A stretch of DNA of 64,000 nt from CAIMUX01 sp964473865 (lineage in GTDB: Bacteria > Eisenbacteria > RBG-16-71-46 > CAIMUX01): the NCBI GenBank assembly GCA_964473865.1, contig CAYYQN010000014.1, forward strand, positions 34,836-98,835, written 5' to 3'. A program made the position numbers and the translations under genes. The notes beneath the pieces were generated by a model. That model was not told the origin of the DNA and ran no database searches. It saw only the letters and a list, made by a program, of their open reading frames with translations. Each line of letters begins with the position of its first letter. Within the stretch, counting starts at the first letter, position 1. This document shows positions 9,254 through 17,625 of this stretch, one piece after another.

Positions 9254-10738
9254 CTACGCCGCGTCGAGTCCGGCCAGCAGCCCGGTCCGGGCGTTGAAGG
9301 CATTGATCAGCTCGTCCCAGTGGGCAACCTCGGCGAAGGCTTCCGTCCAGAAGTCCGGCTCCCAGAGCGCCGCCAGGTCCTCCGACGTGCGCCCCTGTTG
9401 CTCGACCCAGGTGTAGTACTTGAGGTTGTGCAACGCCTTGCGGTCGGGGTACGACAGCTCCTTGAGGTGGTCCGGCTCGATCCCTTCGAGATAGCGGGAG
9501 TAATGACGGGCGGCCATCTCCCGGTCGTAGGGCCCGTGCTCCTCGCGCAGCTCCGCCTTGCGCGATCCATAGAGATCCATCGAGTCGGTGAGCGGCGTGA
9601 AGAGGATGTCCCGGGAATCGAGCTCGTAGTACTTCGCGACCTTGATCGCCGCGACCAGGTTGCAGATGCTCGAGATACCCACCAACGGCAAGCGCTCGGC
9701 GAGATCGGACTTCACGCCGCACGTCTGCAGGAAGCGGACCCCCTCCTCCTCGTTGAAGAGGCGCAGCAGACTCATGCACTGCTCGTCGTCGATTGCCACG
9801 ACCATGTCCGTGTTGCGGACGTTGTGCACCCAGGGGACGTGTTTGTCGCCGATCCCCTCGATCCGGTGGGAACCGAATCCGTTCTGGAGCAGGGTGGGGC
9901 ACTGCAGCGCCTCGGTGGCCACCACTTTCAACTGGGGGAAGCGAGTGCGCAAGTAGTCGCCGGCGGCAATGGTGCCGGCGGAGCCGGTGGCCGAGATGTA
10001 GGCGGCCAATCGGCTCCGGGGAGTGCGCACCTGCGCGAAGACCTCTTCGACGATCCCGCCGGTCATCACGTAATGCCAGACGGAATTGCCGAACTCCTCG
10101 AACTGGTTGAAGATCGACACCGCGGATCCGCGCTCCTTGCGCAGAATCCAGCACATGTCGTAGATCTCCTTCACGTTCGACTCGGTACCGGGCGTGGCGA
10201 TGATCTCGTCGGTGCCGATCTCCTGCAACCACTCAAAGCGCTCCCGGCTCATCCCTTCCGGGAGGATTGCGATGGCGTTGCAGGCGAGCAGCGCGCAGTC
10301 GAAGGCGCCGCCGCGGCAGAAGTTGCCGGTGGATGGCCAAACCGCCTTCTGGACCGAGGGGTCGAACTGGCCCGACACCAGACGCGGCACCAGACAGCCG
10401 AAACCGGCACCCACCTTGTGGGCGCCGGTGGGGAAGTACTTGCCGATCAGGCCGATGATCCGGGCGTCGACTCCGGTCAGCTCCGGCGGGAACTCCAGCC
10501 AGTTGCCCTGGTTGAAGAGGCCGCCCTGGTCGGTCGGTTCATTCTTCCAGGTGATCCGAAAGAGGTTCAGCGGATTCACATCCCACAGGCCCACGTTCTT
10601 CAAGCGCCGCCGGATCGGCTCCGGGATCAGAGACGGGTCGCGCTGCTGGGCAAACGTCGGGATGATGATGTTGCGCTCGCGGCATCGGCGGACCGTCTTC
10701 TCGAGCACTGCCTCATCGATCTGATGGACGACCCTCAT
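9254..10738 (-). CDS. Fold-type II PLP-dependent enzyme (cysteine synthase/diaminopropionate lyase superfamily), unassigned
   Basis: 494 residues, longer than ordinary cysteine synthases. PLP lysine is likely K108 in TGAHKVGAG; PSTGN at 135-139 is the phosphate-binding loop. A C-terminal segment of about 100 residues, rich in aromatic and charged residues, has no family I can name. The start at 10738 is preferred because GAGGAG lies about 10 bases upstream; an ATG at 10780 lacks such a site. It is the first gene of the operon with carbamate kinase, a threonine-synthase-like enzyme and a carbamoyltransferase. In the E. coli ygeW-ygeX-yqeA region a fold-II lyase also sits with a transcarbamylase and carbamate kinase, so amino acid deamination is the best guess. 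Confidence 0.8.
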   Translation of the reverse strand: MRVVHQIDEAVLEKTVRRCRERNIIIPTFAQQRDPSLIPEPIRRRLKNVGLWDVNPLNLFRITWKNEPTDQGGLFNQGNWLEFPPELTGVDARIIGLIGKYFPTGAHKVGAGFGCLVPRLVSGQFDPSVQKAVWPSTGNFCRGGAFDCALLACNAIAILPEGMSRERFEWLQEIGTDEIIATPGTESNVKEIYDMCWILRKERGSAVSIFNQFEEFGNSVWHYVMTGGIVEEVFAQVRTPRSRLAAYISATGSAGTIAAGDYLRTRFPQLKVVATEALQCPTLLQNGFGSHRIEGIGDKHVPWVHNVRNTDMVVAIDDEQCMSLLRLFNEEEGVRFLQTCGVKSDLAERLPLVGISSICNLVAAIKVAKYYELDSRDILFTPLTDSMDLYGSRKAELREEHGPYDREMAARHYSRYLEGIEPDHLKELSYPDRKALHNLKYYTWVEQQGRTSEDLAALWEPDFWTEAFAEVAHWDELINAFNARTGLLAGLDAA

Positions 10739-10885
10739 GTTGAGACTCCTCGCCAGGAGAAAGGGAGTTCCCCCGCGCATCGAGGGAAAGATCCGTAAAT
10801 CCTAGCCTGTTGCGGACATGCGTGTCAATCAGACGATTGCCACCCGGCGGGACGGGGATCCGTGGACGCTGCGCTCCCGCAAGCG

Positions 10886-12469
10886 TTAGCGTCGAGGTGA
10901 CCTCAGGCGGGCGAGGATCCGCTGCGCTTCCGGCACCCGCAGCGCCCGGCTCGCCGCCAGATACGACGCGCCGTAGAGCCCGAGCATGAGGAGACCGCTC
11001 GCCAGCGGGGCTTGCGGGGAAAGCGCCCACCGCAGGGTCGAAGCCAGACCGGCAGCCAAGGCCGCCGCCAACCAGAGCCGGCCCAGCAGCGATGCGGACA
11101 CGCCGGCGCCTCCGATGCGCCGCTCGAGCGTCCGGCGCAGAAGGAGGTACTCCGCCCAGCCGGCCAGACTCGAAGCCAGCGTGAGGCCCACCACGCCCCA
11201 GCGGGGATCGAGACCGAGGGCCCGGCGCAGCGGGAAGGCGGCCACGTACCCGACCCCGACCCCGAGGCCGACGCGCACCAACGCGAAGCGGAGCGGTGTC
11301 GAGGCGTCCCGCAGCGCATAGAAGGTGGAGGCGTACAGGCGCGCTGCGGTGACTGCCAGAAGCCCCACCGCCGCTCCGGCCAGGACGCCCCAGACGTAGA
11401 CGGAATCGAACCTTCCGAACCGCCCGGTCTGATAGACGACGGCGGTGACCTGATCCCCCAGCGCGAGGAACGCTACCGCGGAGGGGATCACGAAGAAGGC
11501 GATCCGCCGGAGTCCGGCTTCGAGACGGCCGCGCAGGGCGGTGTGGATTTCCTCGCGGCTGCCCGTGGCCCCGGACATCAACGGGAGTTCGGCCGCCGAG
11601 ACCGACATTCCAAAGAGGCTGACCGGCAGGAGATAGAGCGTCTGGGCATTGTAGAGCGCGGTGACCGCCCCGGTGGAGAGGAAGCTGGCCAACAGGCTGT
11701 CGACGTAGGCGCTGATCTGCACCACGCCGCGACCGACGAAGACGGGGCCGAAACTGCGGACGACCTGCCGCAGGTGCGGGGATCGGGTGTCCAGGTGCAG
11801 CCTCACGCCGCGGGCGAGGCGCAGTACGACCGGAAGCTGCACCAGGAACTGCAGGGCGCTGCCGGCCACGGAGGCCACCGCGACCGCCCGAGCCAGGGGA
11901 ATCTGCTCCAGGCGCGGGCCAAAGCCCAGGAGCGTGCCGATCATGACTGCATTCCAGGCCAGGGGGGCAGCGTAGGAGAGGAAAAAGCGCCGGTGGCTGT
12001 TCAGCACCCCGAGGCACCAGGCGGAAAGCACCAGGATGCCGGTTCCCGGGAAGACGATCTGCACCAGCCGCACGAGCAGCGCCCGCTTCGCGACCGGAAA
12101 GCCGGGGGCGATCAGCTCGACGAGCCAGGACGCCGCCAGGATGCCGCAGAGCACGAGCACCGAAATGACAAGCGCGAGGAGGGAGAAGACCGCCCCGGCG
12201 ACCCGCTGGGCCTCGCGTTCGTCCCCTTCGGCGACGAGGCGGGCGTAGACCGGGATGAAAGATGCAGAGAGGACCCCCTCCCCGAAGAGGTTCTGGAGGA
12301 AGTTCGGTATCTTGAAGGCGGCCTTGAAGACGTCGCCGGCATCGGAGAGTCCGAAGAAGTGCGAAAAGACGCGTTCCCGGACGAGTCCCGCCAGGCGGCT
12401 CAGAAGGATTCCGGCGGCCACGAGGAACGCATAGCGTCCGGCGCCCGCGGGCTCGACATGCTTGGCCAC
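10886..12469 (-). CDS. murJ: Lipid II flippase MurJ (MviN)
   Basis: Polytopic membrane protein of the MOP superfamily that moves lipid II across the inner membrane for peptidoglycan synthesis. The N-terminus has the typical LLSRLAGLVRERVFSHFFG signature (first helix and conserved arginines), followed by about 13-14 hydrophobic helices. With the GTG at 12469 the protein is 527 residues, the normal family length. The frame stays open to an ATG at 12832, but that would add 121 low-complexity residues and overlap the divergent gene starting at 12696, so I reject it. The exact start (GTG 12469) is moderately sure; no strong ribosome binding site precedes it. It stands alone, 105 bases downstream of the PLP operon start. 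Confidence 0.88.
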   Translation of the reverse strand: MAKHVEPAGAGRYAFLVAAGILLSRLAGLVRERVFSHFFGLSDAGDVFKAAFKIPNFLQNLFGEGVLSASFIPVYARLVAEGDEREAQRVAGAVFSLLALVISVLVLCGILAASWLVELIAPGFPVAKRALLVRLVQIVFPGTGILVLSAWCLGVLNSHRRFFLSYAAPLAWNAVMIGTLLGFGPRLEQIPLARAVAVASVAGSALQFLVQLPVVLRLARGVRLHLDTRSPHLRQVVRSFGPVFVGRGVVQISAYVDSLLASFLSTGAVTALYNAQTLYLLPVSLFGMSVSAAELPLMSGATGSREEIHTALRGRLEAGLRRIAFFVIPSAVAFLALGDQVTAVVYQTGRFGRFDSVYVWGVLAGAAVGLLAVTAARLYASTFYALRDASTPLRFALVRVGLGVGVGYVAAFPLRRALGLDPRWGVVGLTLASSLAGWAEYLLLRRTLERRIGGAGVSASLLGRLWLAAALAAGLASTLRWALSPQAPLASGLLMLGLYGASYLAASRALRVPEAQRILARLRSPRR

Positions 12470-12695
12470 GGGTGCGGATTGTATTCCGCCCGGCCGCAGT
12501 CCGTCGAGCGAGAAGGAGACATCGGGCCGGCAATCGCCCGCCGGGAGTCCGGCAGCTTCGGCATCTTGCGCGGCGAGCGGGAACGCGGCTCGGGACGTCG
12601 CTGTGCTAAGATCACGAAGGGCCGATTGGCGGCCACGCCACGAATCCTGACCTTCCGCCGATGCCGGGCTCGGACCCGCCAGGGGGCTCCTGAAG

Positions 12696-13448
12696 ATGCT
12701 TTCACGAATCTGCCCGGCCCGTGCAGGCGCATGCGTCCGGTTGCACCGGGGCAGCCGGGGTCTGCCGGTTCCCCCTGTCCTGCTGCGCGCGCTCCTCGCG
12801 GCGCTTGCTGGGGCCGGCCCGGCTTCCGCCACGACGCTCCGCGAGGCCTTCGAGGCTGCCGGCCCGCGTAACGGATACGACCGGTATGTCGAGCTTCAGA
12901 CCGGCGTGACCTATACGGGCGGACTGGTCATCGGGCCGATCCTGAGCCCCATCAAGCACGATCTGATCGGCTCCCCCGGTGAGGACGTCCGGATTGAGGG
13001 TAACGGGGCCATCCTGGATCTCGAGGGGCAGCAGCTCTGCATTTCCTATTGTGAGAACCGGCTCGACATCGACGACTGCGTGGTCCTGAACGGGAACATC
13101 CGATTCCGGGGGATCAACACCGCGGATCACGTGGCGATTCCCCAAGGGAGCGTGCGGCACGTGACGTTCTGGCGCCCGCAGGACTATGCGGTGCGCCTCC
13201 AGGGCGCGGGTGAGGGGATCCTGCTGGAGTGGAACCTCAGCGTGGATGCAATCGACACCGGGTACGACTGGATCTACACCACGGGGATCAGCAATTCCTG
13301 GCTGCCGACCGGGACCAGCTTCGCCCTGAGCGGTCAATCCGGGTTCTACGGCACGCCGGTGGTGCAACACAACTGGACGTTCTTCTCCGTGCCGCGGGAG
13401 AACGTCGTTCCGTTGCGCCACTTCTCCCTGCTCTGCGAGTACGGCTGA
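12696..13448 (+). CDS. Secreted parallel beta-helix-type protein, part upstream of an in-frame UGA
   Basis: Hydrophobic leader with PASA cleavage-like site (about residues 28-46), then repeated short beta-strand sequence (IEGNGAILDLEG, RFRGINTADH) as in right-handed beta-helix proteins. The frame ends at a TGA (13446-13448) but continues in the same frame to 14951, and the text after the TGA (FAPETWPG...GIDPQLIDPARGNF...GSPAAGYG) completes the usual end of a beta-helix block. So this is the front part of one 752-codon gene interrupted by one UGA. Either a TGG-to-TGA nonsense mutation (the context EYG-W-FAPET would suit tryptophan), a sequencing error, or UGA recoding. Function is unknown. Confidence 0.7.
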   Translation: MLSRICPARAGACVRLHRGSRGLPVPPVLLRALLAALAGAGPASATTLREAFEAAGPRNGYDRYVELQTGVTYTGGLVIGPILSPIKHDLIGSPGEDVRIEGNGAILDLEGQQLCISYCENRLDIDDCVVLNGNIRFRGINTADHVAIPQGSVRHVTFWRPQDYAVRLQGAGEGILLEWNLSVDAIDTGYDWIYTTGISNSWLPTGTSFALSGQSGFYGTPVVQHNWTFFSVPRENVVPLRHFSLLCEYG

Positions 13449-13468
13449 TTCGCCCCGGAGACCTGGCC

Positions 13469-13487
13469 CGGAGCCGGTTCGGCTCCG
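13469..13487 (+). promoter_or_regulatory. SECIS-like hairpin after in-frame UGA (candidate only)
   Basis: Perfect 8-bp stem CGGAGCCG / CGGCTCCG with a GTT loop. The loop begins 28 bases after the TGA at 13446-13448, inside the 16-37 base range used for bacterial SECIS elements, and its first base is G. At this GC content such hairpins are common, so this alone proves nothing; it matters because a selenocysteine tRNA lies in the same window. Confidence 0.25.
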
Positions 13488-13733
13488 TTCGACAACGTCC
13501 TGGGCATTGATCCGCAGCTCATCGACCCGGCCCGCGGCAACTTTCGCGTCGCCATCGGATCGCCTGCCGCCGGCTATGGCTGCCAGACGTTTGCGACCGG
13601 GGGGACGATCCATCCGCCGACCTTCCCGGCGGAGCGCCCGGAAGTCGTCGGGGCGGCAGGCGCCGGCTGCGCCACGCTGACCGTCTCCGGCCCGCTCACG
13701 CAGGACACGACGTGGGAGGCCGACACGATTCGG

Positions 13734-14951
13734 GTGGTGGGCGACGTGGTCGTGCCCGACAGCCTCACCCTCACGATCGCTGCCGGAGCGCTGGTTCGCT
13801 TCGAGGGGTTCTTCGGCATCCGCGTGTGGGGACGGCTCCTCGGCGTAGGCTCTCCGGAGGCGCGGATCGCCTTCACCAGCGCGAACCCGGAGCTCTTCCA
13901 GCCCGACACGAGTCGGGCGGGAAGCTGGAACGGGATTACGTTCCCGCGCACCCGGGCGGCCAACGGGGTTTCCCGGCTGGAGTGGTGCGACTTCTCGTGC
14001 AGCAAGGCGCTGGGCGCGCGCCCGGAGGGGGGAGTCCTCTACCTCGATCTCTTTTCCGGGCTCGTGGTCCGCAATAGCCGGTTCACCTCGAACCTTGCGG
14101 GCTACGGCGGGGTCGTCTTCGCGCAAGGCGGCTCCGCGCCGATCTTCGCCGGTTGTGTGATGACGGGGAACTACGCCATGTGGCGGGGGTCGGCAGTCTA
14201 CGCGGCGGACGGCTATCCCCGCCTCAATGCCTGCACCATCGTACAGAACTACTCGCTCAACCCGGAGCCGTTCGACGACACCGGTGTCGTGCACGCGCAT
14301 ATCTCGAAGCCGCAGATCCACGGCTGCATCGTCCGCGACAACTTCACCAACTTCTTTCTGGGTTGGGAGCTGCGCGAAGCCAAACCCTGGTACGTGCGGT
14401 GGACGGATATCGACGCCGGGGGCTTCGCCGGCGAGGGCAACTACGACGCCGACCCGCTGTTCACGGGAGGCGGCGACCATCCGCTACGGCTCGGCGCGGG
14501 GTCCCCGTGCATCGAGGCCGGTCCCCCGGATTCACTGGGCCTGGGGCTGCTACCGCTCGACCTGGCCGGTCTTCCTCGGGTGACCGGCGGCCGGCTGGAC
14601 ACCGGGGCCTATGAGTTCATCGACCCGACCGGCGTTCCGGGCGAGATGGCCGCAGCGGCGGTTCCGATGCTCTCCGCCTCACCGAATCCGTTCATCCGCC
14701 GGACCGCGCTGCGATTCCACCTCTCGCACCTCGCGGAAGTCCGCCTGACGATCTGGGATGCGGCGGGGCGTCGTCTCGGCGTGGCGCTGGCTGGTCCGCT
14801 GCCCGCCGGGAGCCACGAAGTGAGCTGGGAGCCCGGCATCGAGGCTGGTCGCGCGCGTCTCGGGGGGCACGCCGGCAGCGGAGTGTATTTCGCTCGCCTC
14901 GAGATTGACGGCGTGTCGCGGGCAACCCGAAAGCTGCTCCGCCTTCGGTAG
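13734..14951 (+). CDS. Beta-helix/FlgD-domain part of the UGA-interrupted secreted protein
   Basis: Same reading frame as the gene at 12696; the frame is open from 13449 and its first ATG is at 13734. It carries beta-helix repeats (YGGVVFAQGGSAPIF, GGDHPLRLGAGSPCIEAG) and a C-terminal FlgD-like sorting domain from LSASPNPF to the end (SGVYFARLE, ending KLLRLR). Without the upstream half it has no signal peptide, so separate expression would strand it in the cytoplasm. It is therefore best read as the second part of one secreted surface protein, either broken or produced by UGA read-through. Coding character (codon use, repeat periodicity) continues unchanged across the UGA, so any break is recent. 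Confidence 0.65.
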   Translation: MVGDVVVPDSLTLTIAAGALVRFEGFFGIRVWGRLLGVGSPEARIAFTSANPELFQPDTSRAGSWNGITFPRTRAANGVSRLEWCDFSCSKALGARPEGGVLYLDLFSGLVVRNSRFTSNLAGYGGVVFAQGGSAPIFAGCVMTGNYAMWRGSAVYAADGYPRLNACTIVQNYSLNPEPFDDTGVVHAHISKPQIHGCIVRDNFTNFFLGWELREAKPWYVRWTDIDAGGFAGEGNYDADPLFTGGGDHPLRLGAGSPCIEAGPPDSLGLGLLPLDLAGLPRVTGGRLDTGAYEFIDPTGVPGEMAAAAVPMLSASPNPFIRRTALRFHLSHLAEVRLTIWDAAGRRLGVALAGPLPAGSHEVSWEPGIEAGRARLGGHAGSGVYFARLEIDGVSRATRKLLRLR

Positions 14952-14997
14952 GTTCCTCGGACAACGCAGAGACCTCCTGTGTCAGGATCAAAGCGTC

Positions 14998-15031
14998 TTG
15001 CGCGGCAAGGCGGGATCCGCTAACATCCCGC
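14998..15031 (+). promoter_or_regulatory. Putative promoter with overlapping inverted repeat before the C39-like peptidase gene
   Basis: TTGCGC (14998-15003), 17 bases, TAACAT (15021-15026). A perfect inverted repeat GCGGGAT-N8-ATCCCGC (15010-15031) covers the spacer and the -10 box, as an operator would. It could also be part of a terminator for the upstream gene, though no T tract follows. Confidence 0.4.
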
Positions 15032-15133
15032 CGTTCACGCCGCTAGCAGACTGCTGGACCACTCCGGCCGGCGCGCCGGCGAACTGGGTTCTTCAGCGGC
15101 CGGCCAGGCTCGCGCGCGAGCATGGAGGGAACC

Positions 15134-16624
15134 ATGCGCAAGGGCGGAACCCGCACCCGAGTCCTCGGCGCCGCGGTCGTTCTCGGGGTCTGTTTCTCTT
15201 CCGTCGCCGCGGCGCAGCAGATGACCTCGGGTCCCGCGCCGTCACCGGGTACCGATCGGGGGCTGCGAGCGCCGGACCGCGCGCAGGTCGTCCTCACGGA
15301 GGTGCCGGCCTACATCTGGCATCACGGATGCGGGCCGACCGCGTGCGGAATGATCATCGGGTACTACGACACCCACGGTTTCGACGCGCTGGTGCCGGGC
15401 TCGGCGGCGACGCAGACGGCTGAAGTCAACGCCATGATCGCCGACGACAGCGGGAACCCGAATTGCGCTCTGGCGGACGGGGACCACTATCAGGACTACT
15501 CCTGTCCCCGCGATGACAGCGGCCCGATCCTGGCAGACCGGTCGGAGACCGGAGGCGCCCACCCGAGCAACTGCGTGGCCGATTTCATGCGCACCTCCTG
15601 GAGTTCGGTCGGCAATCGCTACGGCTGGGCCTGGGGGAGCGACGTCGTGCCGGCGCTGGCCGGATATGTGAGCTACGCCAGCTCGTACATGGCCGATGTG
15701 GTGACGCAATCGTTCTCGCAGCTCACGTGGACGGAGTACCGGGCGGAAATCGACAGCGGGCGTCCGGTGGCACTGCTGGTCGACACCGATGGCAGTGGGC
15801 AGACCGATCACTTCGTGACCGCGATTGGCTACAACACCGCCACCGGCGAGTACGCCTGCCGCGACACGTGGGACACCGGTGTCCATTGGTACGACTGGAG
15901 CGCCATGAGCGGCGGCAACCCCTGGGGAATCTACAGCGCCACGACTTTCTACCTCTATCCGCTGCCCGACCTCGTCATCGCCGCCGTGGAGACCCGACCC
16001 GACCACCCGGCCTGCCTCGATTCCGTGGAAGCGCGCGCGGCGGTCATCAACCAGGGGGGGTCCGACTCCGACTGGTTCTGGGTGCACTTCCGCTGCGGCG
16101 ATGACCCGCCGGTGAGTGCCCTGGTCTCCTACCTGGCTCAAGGCGACACACTCTTGACCGACTGGGTGTCGCTCGGGGCTCCCGGCGAGGGAAGTCACCT
16201 TCTGCTCACTTGTGCCGACGGCACAGAGGCGGTCGCCGAGGGCGACGAATCCAACAACTGCCGGGAGAAGCGGTTCGACGTCGGGCCGTGCGACCCATCG
16301 GCCGTTCCTCTTGAACAGACCGGGCCGGCGTCATCCGATCCGGCCGGCGCAGAGGAACTGCGACTCCGGGTGCCGAACCCCTACCAGCCCAACCAGGGAA
16401 TCGACCTGGAGTTCTCTTTTCCGGGAGAGGCCTTCGTTGCGATCTACGATGCGGCCGGCCGCCGGGTCCGCTTGCTGCAGTCCGGACCGGTAGCCGGCGG
16501 GCGCCTGACCTCCCGCTGGGATGGACGGAATGACCGCGGCCATGTCGTCCCTCCGGGGGTCTACTTCCTCCGAGCGGATCTCGATGGCGCGCGGGCCCGG
16601 CGGACCCTGGTGTTCCAGAGATAG
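15134..16624 (+). CDS. Secreted C39-like peptidase with CARDB and FlgD-like domains
   Basis: 496 residues. Signal peptide about 1-30 (VVLGVCFSSVAAAQQ). The papain-like C39 core has the cysteine in HHGCGPTACG (about 65) and the histidine in DHFVTAIGY (about 230), with an aspartate following in CRDTWD. A CARDB-type Ig domain (about 278-380, DLVIAAVETRPDHP) and a terminal FlgD-like domain (VPNPYQPN to VYFLR) follow. The ATG at 15134 is chosen over 15122 because GGAGGG sits 5 bases upstream. It is likely an exported or surface-sorted peptidase; C39 domains also process leader peptides, but no ABC exporter or bacteriocin is present, so general proteolysis is more likely. Confidence 0.85.
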   Translation: MRKGGTRTRVLGAAVVLGVCFSSVAAAQQMTSGPAPSPGTDRGLRAPDRAQVVLTEVPAYIWHHGCGPTACGMIIGYYDTHGFDALVPGSAATQTAEVNAMIADDSGNPNCALADGDHYQDYSCPRDDSGPILADRSETGGAHPSNCVADFMRTSWSSVGNRYGWAWGSDVVPALAGYVSYASSYMADVVTQSFSQLTWTEYRAEIDSGRPVALLVDTDGSGQTDHFVTAIGYNTATGEYACRDTWDTGVHWYDWSAMSGGNPWGIYSATTFYLYPLPDLVIAAVETRPDHPACLDSVEARAAVINQGGSDSDWFWVHFRCGDDPPVSALVSYLAQGDTLLTDWVSLGAPGEGSHLLLTCADGTEAVAEGDESNNCREKRFDVGPCDPSAVPLEQTGPASSDPAGAEELRLRVPNPYQPNQGIDLEFSFPGEAFVAIYDAAGRRVRLLQSGPVAGGRLTSRWDGRNDRGHVVPPGVYFLRADLDGARARRTLVFQR

Positions 16625-16854
16625 CGGGCGCGGTTCGCGCGGCGACGAGTACCGGGGGAACGCGGCGACGCAACCGGCCGGCAACCGAACCGCGAGTCCG
16701 CGTCCTGAGACCGGGCGCGGGCATCGCGATCGTTTCTGGGAAACGCCGCGAGGCCTCTTCGCGTAGAATGCCGGCATCGTCTCGGGCGCCCGGCCGCCGC
16801 GCGACCCTGGGTCCGCGCGCACGGGTGGTGACGTTCCGAGTGGGGAGGAGGGAG

Positions 16855-17586
16855 ATGTTTGACGCCAATCGGCTCCTGCTCGATCTCATCGGGGGCGGCC
16901 TGGCCGGCGGCGGGATCGGCCGCAAACGCTACCGGTACCGCCCGGGCCGCGGCATGGGCGACGCCATCGGCCGCACGGTCATGTCTCCGCAGGGTCTCAC
17001 GATACTCGGCGGGCTCGCGGTAGCCGCCTACGAGCACTTCAAAGGGGCGAAAGCGGCGGGCGGCCCGGGAGCGGCCGGCGCGCCGGTCGCGCCGCAGCCT
17101 TCCGGCGGGCCCCCGCAGGCAACCCCGCCGCTCACGCCGCCACCCTTCGTTCCTCCCAGCGCATCCGGCGCCCCGACGCCGGACTTCAACGCGCACCCGC
17201 CGGCTCCCGCCGCGACGCCGACCCTGGTCGGGGAGGAACGGGCCCGGCTTCTGATCCGCGCCATGGTGAGCGCGGCGCAGGCGGATGGCGCCATCGATCC
17301 GGCGGAGCGGGAGAGAATCCTGGGCCGGCTGGCCGAGAGCGGGGCCGGAACAGAGGAGCGCGCCTTCCTGGAACAGGAGATGTCGCAGCCGACCGACATC
17401 GCCCGGCTGGTCGCGGGGGTAGAGGATCCGGTCCTGGCCGCGGAGGTATACACCGCGTCGCTGCTGGCAATCGATCCCGACACGCCTGCGGAACAGGCGT
17501 ATCTCGCCACGCTCGCGGCCCGGCTCAACCTCGAGCCGGGAATGGTCCGCGAGCTCGAGTCCCGGCTCGACCTGGCCGCGGACTGA
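16855..17586 (+). CDS. DUF533/YebE-like protein with TerB-type C-terminal domain
   Basis: 243 residues. The N-terminus is glycine-rich (LLDLIGGGLAGGG) with a hydrophobic helix near 45-60 (GLTILGGLAVAAYEHF), then a proline/alanine-rich linker (about 65-130), then an all-helical TerB-like domain (about 135-243, ARLLIRAMVSAAQADGAIDPAERERIL) typical of DUF533 proteins such as E. coli YebE. The start at 16855 follows GGAGGAGGG by a few bases; an earlier in-frame ATG is rejected. The molecular function of the family is unknown. It is followed 39 bases later by the GYF_2/AIM24 gene, so the two may be co-transcribed. Confidence 0.8.
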   Translation: MFDANRLLLDLIGGGLAGGGIGRKRYRYRPGRGMGDAIGRTVMSPQGLTILGGLAVAAYEHFKGAKAAGGPGAAGAPVAPQPSGGPPQATPPLTPPPFVPPSASGAPTPDFNAHPPAPAATPTLVGEERARLLIRAMVSAAQADGAIDPAERERILGRLAESGAGTEERAFLEQEMSQPTDIARLVAGVEDPVLAAEVYTASLLAIDPDTPAEQAYLATLAARLNLEPGMVRELESRLDLAAD

Positions 17587-17625
17587 TCCATTCGCGCGTT
17601 CGACACGCACCGGAGGAAGCGGACG

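Noticed and set aside
12470..12832. Upstream extension of murJ to an ATG at 12832
   Set aside because: Adds 121 low-complexity residues absent from MurJ proteins and overlaps the divergent secreted-protein gene.
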